A stretch of DNA of 64,000 bases, from positions 1 to 64,000 of the forward strand of contig NZ_JAALFC010000018.1 in assembly GCF_011058155.1 (NCBI RefSeq). The letters run 5' to 3'. Positions 18,141 to 26,821 of the stretch are shown here, one piece after another. Each line of letters begins with the position of its first letter. Position 1 is the first letter of the stretch. The translations under genes were made by a program, and so were the position numbers. The notes under the pieces were generated by a model. That model was not told the origin of the DNA. It worked only from the letters and a program-made list of their open reading frames with translations, and ran no database searches. This DNA is from Litoribacterium kuwaitense (GTDB lineage: Bacteria > Bacillota > Bacilli > Bacillales > DSM-28697).

Positions 18141-18570
18141 TCCTTAAGAATAAATAATGATCTCTCTAAAGGAATGGTATGTTAAACATGTGTGACTTTG
18201 TACTCAAATTAACAATTTTTAATGAAAATACTGCAGTTTATAGTTTGTTTAATATTTTTTTGATGTAATTGCTTTCATCTGAAGAGATATAAAACAAAAA
18301 TCTTTAGAAAGTGTAATTATTTTAGCTTTTTTACTTATGTTTAATAGAAAGATGATCATTAGTAAAATTATTTAGATTTTTAATTGCATCAAAAAAATAA
18401 TAGTGCTCTTCAAAAATATCGCGGAATAAAAAGTTAAATGATAAGTCAAATTTCATAAAATCAATATAGGTAAATAAAACTAAACTTAATGTAAAAAATG
18501 GAGACGGCTTTATAGCGGCTTCTAACAACTACAAGTCGGGGTCAGGCGAAGGATTTAGCCTTCAATGAAA
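18141..18570. other. AT-rich gene-free interval
   Basis: It is strongly AT-rich. A 65-codon minus frame at 18331-18528 is mostly Phe, Asn and Ile codons and has no ribosome site; I do not accept it as a gene. Nothing else was seen. Confidence 0.5.
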
Positions 18571-18610
18571 AGCGTGCAGACAAAGTTTTACAAGCTGTTG
18601 TCTGCACGCT
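18571..18610 (-). terminator. Terminator hairpin, dispersed-repeat copy 3, overlapping a gene end
   Basis: AGCGTGCAGACAA (18571-18583) pairs with TTGTCTGCACGCT (18598-18610), with TTTT after it on the minus strand. The stop codon of the ABC ATPase (18588-18590) lies in the loop, so the last few codons of that protein are coded by the hairpin arm. Confidence 0.8.
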
Positions 18611-19523
18611 CGGATGGTGAGGATTGAAAGAAGATATCTTCTAGGGAAAGTGTTTCTGGGCGCACAGCATGCACTTCAATACCTGCATACACAAAGGCTT
18701 TGACCATTTCGGGAATATTGTCAGTTGAGTCTGTGTCCAAGGTCAACGTTGAAGGCTGAAGCTCACTCACCTGAAAAGCAGGGAGATGCTCGTGCAACCA
18801 TTGTTCATTCAATTCAAACTGTGCGTTATATGAAACGGTCACTTTGACACGGTTTCGTGCTTGCTCTTGAAGTTGTGCTAACGTCCCGACGCGCTCAATG
18901 CGACCGTCATGAAGAATAGCCATGCGATCACAAATGCGTTCAATTTCATTTAAATTATGTGAAGTGAGAAACACTGTTTGCCCATTTTCTTTTAATTTTA
19001 CGATTAATTGCTGAATTTCTCTAGAAGATTCAGGATCGAGGCCAGATGTCGGTTCGTCCAAAAACAAGAGCTTTGGTTCACCTAACAATGCTTGTGCAAG
19101 AGATAGCTTCTTTTTCATTCCGAATGAAAAGGAGGCAATTTTCTTTCGCTCTTCGCCCTGAAGCCCAACCGAAGCGAGAAGCGACAGGAGCGATGACTTA
19201 TCCGTTGTAGCTTTTTTTAATCTAGCCATATGTGCGAGAAATTCAATAGCTCTCAAATGAGGAAACATGTTTGCGGCGTCAGGCATCACTCCGACAGAAC
19301 GTTTAATAGCGGTCATATCTTGATCATTATGATTAAACACTTGAAACTGACCTGAGCTTTTATGGACGATCCCAGTTAAAATATGAATGAGTGTTGATTT
19401 ACCTGCACCATTTCGACCAACGAACCCAAACAATTCCCCTTCATTCACTGTCAGTTGTACGCCGCGCAATACGTCCTTTTCGTTATAAGACTTTTTTAAT
19501 TGCTCAATTGTTAAAGCGTTCAT
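18588..19523 (-). CDS. ABC transporter ATP-binding protein (ABC-2 export type)
   Basis: ATPase of an ABC-2 type exporter. Walker A is GRNGAGKST, Walker B is LLFLDEPTSGLD, the H-loop is LTSHN, and the signature is the variant FSFGMKKKLS, common in this class. A C-terminal extension of about 90 residues follows the ATPase core. ATG 19523 with GGAAGGA upstream is preferred over the longer TTG frame opening at 19583. It begins two bases after the stop of the permease gene, so the two are translated together. The last residues (ERADNSL) come from the hairpin at 18571-18610. The exported substrate is unknown. Confidence 0.9.
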   Translation of the reverse strand: MNALTIEQLKKSYNEKDVLRGVQLTVNEGELFGFVGRNGAGKSTLIHILTGIVHKSSGQFQVFNHNDQDMTAIKRSVGVMPDAANMFPHLRAIEFLAHMARLKKATTDKSSLLSLLASVGLQGEERKKIASFSFGMKKKLSLAQALLGEPKLLFLDEPTSGLDPESSREIQQLIVKLKENGQTVFLTSHNLNEIERICDRMAILHDGRIERVGTLAQLQEQARNRVKVTVSYNAQFELNEQWLHEHLPAFQVSELQPSTLTLDTDSTDNIPEMVKAFVYAGIEVHAVRPETLSLEDIFFQSSPSERADNSL

Positions 19524-19525
19524 CT

Positions 19526-20254
19526 TTATAAATCCTTCCTTTTTAAAAGAAATAGTCCGGCAAAGAAAAACAGACCAGTCCACAAAATAGGAACAAACGT
19601 TAATGCGCCAGGTCCGTGCTCATATAGATGTAATAACGCATTGTAAGGAAGAACGTATTCGTGAATGGTTAGAAGAAGTAAAAGGTCCTCTCTAAATGTG
19701 GCAGTCAATGAAGCGATCGGCGCTGCGAGCCCGATGAATAACCCTAAGAAGAGGCTCATTCCAGGTTTAGGAATGATCGTAGATAAAAACAAATTTAAGG
19801 CAATGGCATAGGCGAGAAACAGGAAAAGCGGCAGAAGCACGTTTATCATATTTGTTGACGAGACGAAAAACAAAATGAGGAGACAAACGAGCAAACAAAT
19901 CGTCCAAAAGCTAAAAAAGCCAATGAATTTTCCTGTGTAAAGCGCTTCTCGAGACATCTTTGTTAAAGAGAAACGAATATTTTGCGTTTGAATTTCGCCA
20001 TTTATACGATCATGGGATAACGAGAAGATGTATAAAAAACCGATGCCGAAAATGGCGAGTAAAAAGAAGGTAACGATTGCATCGTTAACCTCAGCAGGGC
20101 TACCGACATCACTACCTAGTAGACCGATCGCCGCATTTTGTAAGCGGGCCAGGCCATAGCTCATCAATAAAAAGGAAGCAACGACGAAAATGGTTTTGAT
20201 GCTTTTAAAAAGTTGAATAAATTCGTAACGAGCAATCGCTAGCAATAGATTCAC
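19526..20254 (-). CDS. ABC-2 type transporter permease
   Basis: The 242-residue membrane protein has six hydrophobic segments in the ABC-2 layout (opening ARYEFIQLFKSIKTIFVV, with paired helices later). It is first in a two-gene minus-strand operon with the ATPase. The GTG at 20254 is taken as start, but AGGA is very near it and the TTG three codons on is also possible. Antibiotic, bacteriocin or Na+ export are typical for the class, but nothing here singles one out. Confidence 0.8.
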   Translation of the reverse strand: MNLLLAIARYEFIQLFKSIKTIFVVASFLLMSYGLARLQNAAIGLLGSDVGSPAEVNDAIVTFFLLAIFGIGFLYIFSLSHDRINGEIQTQNIRFSLTKMSREALYTGKFIGFFSFWTICLLVCLLILFFVSSTNMINVLLPLFLFLAYAIALNLFLSTIIPKPGMSLFLGLFIGLAAPIASLTATFREDLLLLLTIHEYVLPYNALLHLYEHGPGALTFVPILWTGLFFFAGLFLLKRKDL

Positions 20255-20310
20255 ATCCTTTTCTTATTGTGTTGTACATCAATCATACGTAAATTATTTT
20301 TAAAGGTTTC

Positions 20311-20340
20311 AAAAAACTCTCCAAGAAAAAGGTTGGAGAG
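20311..20340 (-). terminator. Terminator of the VanY-type gene
   Basis: CTCTCCAA pairs with TTGGAGAG, followed on the minus strand by six T. It starts five bases beyond the stop codon. Confidence 0.85.
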
Positions 20341-20344
20341 GTGT

Positions 20345-21208
20345 CTATGAGAATGGTTTAAAGGTAGTGACGATCACTCCGTCAACATTATTGCCAGAAA
20401 TGATGTAATCGTATCCCTTTAGGATATCTATTGTTTTGATAGGCGCAGGATAGTATTGAATTTGATAATTTTTCCCATCGAACGTTGTCGAGATGGTCTC
20501 TTCCTCTTTTAAATACGTTAAATATTCCTCTAAAACAAAATCCTTTTCTTTCATGATCGCGCTATGAGGTAAGCCTACATAGCGAATATGCCAAGGTTCA
20601 TAAGAAATTCCAGTGATGTCAGTTTTTCCTTTTGGATATCGTAAAATAAAGCCGTATTTCCATGCGTTTTCTTCGATCCACTTTCCTTCAGCAGCTTTAT
20701 CCATCGTCGTTGTCGTTGAACCGACATCAAGGGATAAGCCTAATTGGTGTTCGCTAAATCCTCCCGGTAAGGCAAATTCACTGCCCATCTCTTCATAGAG
20801 TTGGTTTTGTTCCTCAGAATTTCGGTAACCACTCGTAATTATAAAATCTTGAACGCCATCTCGGTTGGCAGCGGAAATTAATGTATTAAAGGCTTGAGTG
20901 ACCTCTTTCGAAAGTGAAATGGAAGCATCATACAAGCCGTAGTTACCTTTTAATTCATGATGTTCATATAAGTTAACAATGTCTTTCTTTACCGCCGCTT
21001 CTTTAACAGGGTGTTGATCGTTGACAAGGAGTAAATCCCCTGTATGCACCTGGCTCGCAGAAATCTCTTTTTGAGTAACCTCGTTCTTAGAATAAGGTGT
21101 TTGCTCCGTTTTACTAGTTGTGTTTGACAGCATTTTATCTTCATGGTTCCAAATAAATGGTAGAGTGATAATGACCATAAATAAAATTATAATTCCCCAT
21201 ATTTTCAT
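20345..21208 (-). CDS. D-alanyl-D-alanine carboxypeptidase, VanY/M15B family
   Basis: A zinc peptidase that trims the terminal D-Ala from peptidoglycan stems, tethered outside the cell by an N-terminal helix (WGIIILFMVIITLPFIW). The ATG at 21208 has AGGAGG upstream; the longer frame from 21247 is not needed. Motifs are SGYRNSEEQ, GFSEHQLGLSLDVG (zinc His and Asp) and EPWHIRYVG (zinc His and catalytic Glu). It resembles YodJ and VanY. It is not next to a vanRS pair or a D-Ala-D-Lac ligase, so a housekeeping wall role is more likely than glycopeptide resistance. Confidence 0.9.
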   Translation of the reverse strand: MKIWGIIILFMVIITLPFIWNHEDKMLSNTTSKTEQTPYSKNEVTQKEISASQVHTGDLLLVNDQHPVKEAAVKKDIVNLYEHHELKGNYGLYDASISLSKEVTQAFNTLISAANRDGVQDFIITSGYRNSEEQNQLYEEMGSEFALPGGFSEHQLGLSLDVGSTTTTMDKAAEGKWIEENAWKYGFILRYPKGKTDITGISYEPWHIRYVGLPHSAIMKEKDFVLEEYLTYLKEEETISTTFDGKNYQIQYYPAPIKTIDILKGYDYIISGNNVDGVIVTTFKPFS

Positions 21209-21545
21209 TTCTCTCGCCTCCTGTTCTATAAAAATCATAACGAACAAAGGTTAAAAGTATTTGAGAAAAATAAAAAGAAAACCTTAAGAAAAACATAAAT
21301 GAGGTGCTCTTAATAACGTTTGATAGATCAACAAAACGCAAATACCTTTACAAAAAGGAAGGTATGTGATGGTCGCTCGGGAGATCGTAAAGAAGGAACT
21401 AGGCTAAATACGTCGAAGCCAAACAATAATGGATCTGCCAAAGAGGGAATCTACTTGACAATCTTTGCAGGCTAGCGTACTTTTTCATCATAAATCAAAC
21501 GACACATTCATAGGGTAAATCGTAGCTTGAGAGGAGAGCACTAGC
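21209..21545. other. Divergent intergenic region
   Basis: Between the divergent VanY-type and DeoR-type genes. It holds both promoters, which I cannot place with confidence, and no reading frame or repeat I would defend. Confidence 0.4.
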
Positions 21546-22313
21546 ATGTTAGCTCAGGAAAGATATACGATCATTTTGGAAATGCTTGAAACGAATAAAA
21601 TTGTGAAGGTGCCTGATCTTTGCAAGGCATTTAATGTATCTATTGAAACAGTTCGTAGGGACTTAGAATACTTAGAGCAAGAAGGGAAGCTCAAGCGCGT
21701 TTACGGTGGAGCGGTTTTAACGACAAAATCGGCAAAAGAGCCTTCCTATTATTCCAGGTCCACGAAAAATGCAGAGGAAAAAGTTGCGATTGGAAGGAAG
21801 GCTGCGGAGCTTGTCTCTAATGGAGATACGTTAATGATTGACCTAGGAACGACGACATTAGAGGTTGCTAGACATTTAAAAGATAAAACAGATTTAACGA
21901 TTATTACGAACTGCCTTACGATTGCCCAGGAGCTGGTTGATGTCCCTACATTTAGAGTGATCCTGCCTGGCGGACTATTACGAGCGAAAGAATTGGCGTT
22001 ATCAGGATTTATTTCGGAGCAATTTATGAATGATTTTAATGTAGATAAAACAATTATCGGTGCAGGTGGAATTACAGTTGATCGTGGGATTTCCGATTAT
22101 CATCTAGAAGAAACACGAGTACGTCGGACGATGATTGAAAAGGGAGAACAAACGATTGTTGTCGCAGATCACAGTAAATTTGGCATAAAAGCACTTGTCA
22201 ATGTTTGTTCGCTTGAAGACATAGACACGATCGTGACAAATGGAAAATTAAAAAAAGATATTGCTCAAACGTATGTGGACAAAAACATCAAGGTTATCGG
22301 TTTTGGGGAATAA
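21546..22313 (+). CDS. DeoR/GlpR-type repressor of the EutH-kinase operon
   Basis: The N-terminal winged helix (RYTIILEMLETNKIVKVPDL, then VSIETVRRDLEYLEQEGKL) is followed by a DeoR sensor domain with the phosphosugar-isomerase fold (DLGTTTLEVARHL, ITNCLTIAQELV, LPGGLLRAKELALSG, VVADHSKFG). Family members sense phosphorylated sugars or polyols. It is directly upstream of and in line with the EutH-kinase-flavoprotein operon, separated by a terminator and that operon's own promoter, so it is the likely regulator, responding to the kinase product (inference). Confidence 0.9.
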   Translation: MLAQERYTIILEMLETNKIVKVPDLCKAFNVSIETVRRDLEYLEQEGKLKRVYGGAVLTTKSAKEPSYYSRSTKNAEEKVAIGRKAAELVSNGDTLMIDLGTTTLEVARHLKDKTDLTIITNCLTIAQELVDVPTFRVILPGGLLRAKELALSGFISEQFMNDFNVDKTIIGAGGITVDRGISDYHLEETRVRRTMIEKGEQTIVVADHSKFGIKALVNVCSLEDIDTIVTNGKLKKDIAQTYVDKNIKVIGFGE

Positions 22314-22421
22314 TCGTGAAGTGAAGTTACCTTCACAAAGAAAAGGGCAGCTCCGTGCTTACCTCACAAGAGACGTCTAACATTGACATACATAAGGTAT
22401 AGAAAATACATCATCACTAAT

Positions 22422-22457
22422 AAAAACCACCCTGACATGGAAAAGGGGGGTTTTTTT
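22422..22457 (+). terminator. Terminator after the DeoR-type gene
   Basis: AAAAACCACCC (22422-22432) pairs with GGGGGG and a T7 tract. It insulates the regulator gene from the operon downstream. Confidence 0.85.
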
Positions 22458-22566
22458 GTGCATTATTTATGGATTATGGAATAGTTTATAACAAGGTTTT
22501 TTGTTTGGCTAGACTCGTTTCTAGTTAGAAAAGAGGTGGTTTTCGGCAAATAAAGCAGAAAATAAA

Positions 22567-22660
22567 GCGAAAAACGATTGAAAGCGCTTGCTAAAAAGGA
22601 TATAATACTCAAAAATACACAACAAACACATATAAAATTGGTATCAATAAGCGAAAAACG
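22567..22660 (+). promoter_or_regulatory. Operon promoter with cre site and paired operator repeats
   Basis: The -35 is TTGAAA (22578-22583), the spacer is exactly 17 bp, and the -10 is TATAAT (22601-22606). The sequence TTGAAAGCGCTTGCT at 22578-22592 fits the CcpA cre consensus WTGNAANCGNWNNCW at every fixed position and covers the -35, so glucose repression is expected. GCGAAAAACG occurs twice, at 22567-22576 just upstream of the -35 and at 22651-22660 in the leader, 84 bp apart (about eight helical turns). These are the best candidates for the DeoR operator, possibly with looping. Confidence 0.8.
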
Positions 22661-22695
22661 GTATTTTGTTGTGTGGAAATAAGGAGGGAATGTAG

Positions 22696-23784
22696 ATGAG
22701 CTTTGATGAGATCATTATTTGGATGATGGCGATTGGTGTGCTTATCGGAGCGGTTGACCGTGTCATCGGTAACAAATTTGGATTGGGCGAACAATTTGAA
22801 GAAGGCTTTAATGCAATGGGCCCGCTAGCTTTAGGAATGGTCGGTATTATTACACTGACTCCTGTCATATCAAATGTACTTGGACCGGTCATTATTCCGG
22901 TTTTCAATGCAATGGGGGCGGATCCGGCAATGTTTGCGTCCATATTGGCGAATGACATGGGAGGTTATCCGCTTGCGATGGAGTTAGCAGTGAATGAAGA
23001 AGCAGGGTTATTATCGGGACTCGTTGTCGCTTCGATGCTCGGTTGTACATTAGTCTTTTCTATTCCAGTCGGGCTAGGGTTAATTGAACAAGAAGACCGT
23101 CCTTTTTTTGCTAAAGGGTTACTTGCTGGGTTAGTCACCGTCCCTTTTGGTGGGTTAGTTGGTGGATTAATTGCTGGTTTTGACGTTCAGATGATCTTTA
23201 TGAACCTTATTCCGGTCATTATTTTGTCGGTATTGCTTATCATCGGTTTAGCTCTAAAGCCAGACCTTTTAATCAGAGGAGCCTTGTTGTTTGGGAAGTT
23301 TATCGTTATTGTCATCACGATCGGATTAGGTGCTTCGGCATTCGAATCGTTAACAGGCGTTGTCCTCATCCCTGGAATGGCTCCAATTTCTGATGGGATT
23401 GAAATTGTCGGTTTAATCGCAATTATTTTACTTGGTGCATTTCCGATGCTTCATCTCATTGTCAAAGGGTTAGAAAAGCCATTAACAAAAGTCGGTCAAA
23501 AAATAGGTATGAACTCTGTAGGCGCTGCCGGAATTGTCATTACTATGGCAAATAGCGTACCGGTTTATAAGATGATGAAGGACATGGATAACCGTGGAAA
23601 GGTCATCAATACAGCTTGGCTCGTTCCCGCAACAGCAGCATTAGGAGATCATTTAGGCTTTACAGGAGGCGTTCGCCCAGACATGATCACAGCAGTCGTC
23701 TTAAGTAAAATAGCTGCTGGCATTCTTGCGATTGCAGTCGCTTATTGGTTTACGAGAGATACGAAAAATAAAACGACAAACTAA
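22696..23784 (+). CDS. EutH-family permease
   Basis: A multi-helix membrane protein of 362 residues of the EutH family, known as the ethanolamine permease of eut operons. Visible family stretches include FNAMGPLALGMVGIITLTP, NDMGGYPLA, and GDHLGFTGGVRPDMI near the end. AGGAGGG precedes the ATG. No other eut genes (ammonia lyase, shell proteins) are present. Instead it leads an operon with a kinase and flavoprotein oxidases, so here it probably imports a related small alcohol or amino-alcohol that is then phosphorylated. The substrate is inferred only from context. Confidence 0.88.
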   Translation: MSFDEIIIWMMAIGVLIGAVDRVIGNKFGLGEQFEEGFNAMGPLALGMVGIITLTPVISNVLGPVIIPVFNAMGADPAMFASILANDMGGYPLAMELAVNEEAGLLSGLVVASMLGCTLVFSIPVGLGLIEQEDRPFFAKGLLAGLVTVPFGGLVGGLIAGFDVQMIFMNLIPVIILSVLLIIGLALKPDLLIRGALLFGKFIVIVITIGLGASAFESLTGVVLIPGMAPISDGIEIVGLIAIILLGAFPMLHLIVKGLEKPLTKVGQKIGMNSVGAAGIVITMANSVPVYKMMKDMDNRGKVINTAWLVPATAALGDHLGFTGGVRPDMITAVVLSKIAAGILAIAVAYWFTRDTKNKTTN

Positions 23785-23802
23785 AAGAGGGAGTGCTCGA
23801 TA

Positions 23803-25308
23803 ATGGCAGGGAAAAAGTATTTTATTGGGCTTGACCAAGGAACAACTGGAACGACGACGCTCATTCTTGATGAAGCGTGGAACATTCATTCGCAAGGATA
23901 TATGGAACATACACAATATTATCCACAACCAGGATGGGTCGAGCATGACCCCTTAGAAATTTGGGAAAAAACGAAAGAATCGATTCGAATGGCATTGGAA
24001 AAAGGATATTTACGATTAAATGAGATCACCGCCATGGGGCTAGATAATCAAGGTGAGACGGTGGTCGTCTGGGATAAAACAACAGGCATGCCGATTTATA
24101 ATGCGATTGTGTGGCAGGACCGAAGAACAGCACAGGAGGCTGATCGACTCCAAGCCGAATGGGGAGACGTCATAAAAGAAAAAACAGGTGTGATCGTAGA
24201 ATCATATTTTTCAGCCTTGAAAATTAAGTGGGTGTTGGATGAGGTTGAAGGAGCAAGAGAAAAAGCAGAGAAAGGTGAGCTTTTAGCAGGAACGATTGAC
24301 ACATGGCTTATTTGGAAAATGACGGCTGGAAAACTGCATATGACGGATTATTCTACAGCATCCAGAACGATGTTAATGAACATACATGACGGATGCTGGG
24401 ATGAAGACATTTTAGAGCGTTTGACCATTCCAAAATCGATGATGGCGGAAATTCGTTCGTCGAGTGAATATTACGGTGAAACTGAGCCTGCAAGCTTTAT
24501 GGGGGCAAAAGTACCAATTGCTGGTAGTGTCGTCGATCAGCAGGCAGCGCTGTTTGGTCAAGCCTGCTTTGAGCCGGGCACAGTAAAAACGACATATGGA
24601 ACTGGCTGTTTTATGTTAATGAATACGGGTGAAAAAATTGTCGATTCACCAAATGGACTATTAACGACCGTTGCATGGGGACTTGATGGAAAGATGTCAT
24701 ATGCGTTAGATGGCGGAATTTACATTACGGGTGCTGCAATTCAATGGTTGCGTGATGGTCTGAATATTATTGAAACTGCACAAGAAACAGAGAACTTAGC
24801 TAGATCAGTACCAGATAACGGAGGTGTATATTTTGTTCCCGCGTTCGTTGGTTTGGCTGCTCCTCATTGGGATCAATATGCGAGAGGGACAATGATCGGA
24901 ATCACCGGAGGAACGACAAAAGCGCATATTGTCCGCGCGACGTTAGAGAGCATTGCTTATCAAGTGAAAGAAAACATGGAAGTGATGGAAAAGGATTCGG
25001 GGATTAAAATACAAGTGATGCGTGTCGACGGTGGACCTGTTGTCAATGATTTTCTTATGCAATTTCAAGCAGATCTACTAGGAATACCTATTGATGTGCC
25101 TATGATTACAGAGACGACCGCTTTAGGAGCAGCTTATTTAGCAGGGATGGCAGTCGGTGAGTTCGATAATCTGGAAGCGATTTCAGCAAAATGGAAGTTA
25201 AGCAAACGGTATATGCCTAAGATCGATGAAGGTGAAAGACAACAAATAATGAATCGTTGGCGAAGGGCTGTGGAACGTTCGAAGAATTGGATTGAAAATG
25301 ATGTATAA
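23803..25308 (+). CDS. Glycerol-kinase-like FGGY kinase with altered substrate site
   Basis: The 501-residue protein is close to GlpK across its length (GLDQGTTGTTTLI, NAIVWQDRRT, GTIDTWLIWKMT, TYGTGCFMLMNTGE, ETTALGAAYLAG). E. coli GlpK holds glycerol with Arg83, Glu84, Tyr135, Asp245 and Gln246. Here Glu85, Tyr135, Asp245 and Gln246 remain, but the Arg is Gly84 (NQGET where GlpK has NQRET). That loss should weaken glycerol binding and leave room for another group. With an EutH-type importer in place of GlpF, the substrate is probably not plain glycerol. It phosphorylates the imported compound in the cytoplasm. It lies 18 bp after the permease gene. Confidence 0.88.
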   Translation: MAGKKYFIGLDQGTTGTTTLILDEAWNIHSQGYMEHTQYYPQPGWVEHDPLEIWEKTKESIRMALEKGYLRLNEITAMGLDNQGETVVVWDKTTGMPIYNAIVWQDRRTAQEADRLQAEWGDVIKEKTGVIVESYFSALKIKWVLDEVEGAREKAEKGELLAGTIDTWLIWKMTAGKLHMTDYSTASRTMLMNIHDGCWDEDILERLTIPKSMMAEIRSSSEYYGETEPASFMGAKVPIAGSVVDQQAALFGQACFEPGTVKTTYGTGCFMLMNTGEKIVDSPNGLLTTVAWGLDGKMSYALDGGIYITGAAIQWLRDGLNIIETAQETENLARSVPDNGGVYFVPAFVGLAAPHWDQYARGTMIGITGGTTKAHIVRATLESIAYQVKENMEVMEKDSGIKIQVMRVDGGPVVNDFLMQFQADLLGIPIDVPMITETTALGAAYLAGMAVGEFDNLEAISAKWKLSKRYMPKIDEGERQQIMNRWRRAVERSKNWIENDV

Positions 25309-25420
25309 TGAGGTCCGGCTCTCTTTTTTTAGTTATTTTTGTGGATTTATACCAACTTGACGTGTAAAATTGGTGATTGTACAATGTGGTTAAGTGTTCC
25401 AAGGAAGGGAGATTTGCACG

Positions 25421-26821
25421 GTGCAGAATGAAACAAGAGATGTATTAGTCATTGGCGGTGGTGTCGTAGGCACGGCCATCTTAAGAAAACTGTCTTTATA
25501 TGATTTATCTATTACATTAGTTGAAAAGCAGCCTGATCTTTGTGAAGGTGCCAGTAAAGCGAATAGTGGGATTGTCCATACTGGTTTTGATGCACCGCCA
25601 GGGTCTGTTGAAGCAGAATGTCTCAAACGTTCACGTTATTTATGGTCTGATTATGCTGAACAGCTTAAGATTCCCTATATCCCTACCGGAGCAATGATGA
25701 TCGCGACGAGTGAAGAAGAAAAAGACATGATTCAAACAAAATACATTCCTAATGCTAAGGAAAATGGTGTATTTGTCGAGTGGATAGAAAGAGAAGAAGT
25801 GAAAGAAATGAATCCGGCCGTTACAGACAAGGTTATCGGCGGTTTATCAATTCCTGGGGAGGCCATTTGTGATCCGTTCACAGCGACACGCTCATTTGCA
25901 GAGTTGGCGGTTTTAAATGGTGCAGAAATACACCTTGAAGCAGGAGTGACGAGCATTGAAGAAACAGCACAAGGGTTTGCGGTTTCTCTAGAAAATGGTG
26001 CGGTCATCAAGACAAAATTCATTGTCAATGCTGCAGGAGTGTATTCCGATCAAATAAGTCGAATGATTGGCGATAAAAGCTATACCATTTCCCCCCGCAA
26101 AGGACAATTCATTTTAACGGAAGAAGAAATTGAAATTTCACAGATCGTTTTACCAGTTCCTACACCGACGTCGAAAGGAACACTGATTTCTCCTGTTGTC
26201 TTCGGTGGGTTCTTGTTAGGGCCGACAGCGGAAGATCAAGAGGATAAAGACGATCGTTCAACGAGCTCAAAAGGAATGAATCAAGTGCTGGCCGGCTGTG
26301 AAAAGCTGATCCCTGATGCAAAGGAATATGAGAGTATTCGCCAGTTTGCTGGGGTAAGGGCAGTTTGCTCCACAGGTGATTATGTCATTCGAGCCTCTGA
26401 AAAAAACAGCCGTTTTATTCACGCGGCAGGTATTCGGTCGACAGGTTTATCGGCCGCCCCTGGAATTGCCGAATTGGTTGCCGAAACAATAGCTCAGTCT
26501 GGACTCATCTTGGAAAATAAAGAAGACGCCCTACTTGAAACGCCGAATTTATTTAATGATACGGAGGAGAGTGTTGGCGAAATTGTCTGTTTATGCCGCA
26601 CGATCACACGTAGTGAAATTACGAACGCCCTCGAGGGGCCTATTCCTCCAACGACCATTGATGGTGTAAAGCGAAGAACTGGGGCTACACTCGGAGAATG
26701 CCAAGGAAATTGTTGTATCCCTAAAATATTGGATCTTCTAAGTGAATATGAATTAAATCGTGAAACCCCACTCAAGGGACTGAAGAACTCAACAATAGCC
26801 CTAAAAAAGGGGGGAGAATGA
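25421..26821 (+). CDS. GlpA-like FAD oxidoreductase with C-terminal BFD-type Fe-S domain
   Basis: The N-terminal FAD site is VLVIGGGVVGTAIL, followed by a DAO fold (GASKANSGIVHTGFDAPPGS; FAGVRAVCST; HAAGIRSTGLSAAPGIAE). The C-terminal part has the [2Fe-2S] BFD/GlpA cysteines: CLC at residues 390-392, and the CQGNCC group from residue 427. GTG 25421 with GGAAGGGAG upstream is chosen over the GTG at 25394. GlpA oxidises sn-glycerol 3-phosphate anaerobically; this one is shorter (466 residues against about 540) and would act on the kinase product. Its stop overlaps the next start (ATGA). Confidence 0.85.
   Translation: MQNETRDVLVIGGGVVGTAILRKLSLYDLSITLVEKQPDLCEGASKANSGIVHTGFDAPPGSVEAECLKRSRYLWSDYAEQLKIPYIPTGAMMIATSEEEKDMIQTKYIPNAKENGVFVEWIEREEVKEMNPAVTDKVIGGLSIPGEAICDPFTATRSFAELAVLNGAEIHLEAGVTSIEETAQGFAVSLENGAVIKTKFIVNAAGVYSDQISRMIGDKSYTISPRKGQFILTEEEIEISQIVLPVPTPTSKGTLISPVVFGGFLLGPTAEDQEDKDDRSTSSKGMNQVLAGCEKLIPDAKEYESIRQFAGVRAVCSTGDYVIRASEKNSRFIHAAGIRSTGLSAAPGIAELVAETIAQSGLILENKEDALLETPNLFNDTEESVGEIVCLCRTITRSEITNALEGPIPPTTIDGVKRRTGATLGECQGNCCIPKILDLLSEYELNRETPLKGLKNSTIALKKGGE

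Noticed and set aside
18331-18528. 65-codon minus-strand frame
   Set aside because: AT-rich low-complexity codons, no ribosome site and no recognisable motif.
20345-21208. Vancomycin-resistance cluster (VanY here and VanZ at 7 kb)
   Set aside because: The two genes are 13 kb apart, no D-Ala-D-Lac ligase or VanRS pair is present, and both families are common in Bacilli without resistance.
22696-23784. Ethanolamine utilisation operon
   Set aside because: Apart from the EutH-type permease no eut enzyme, regulator or shell protein is present.
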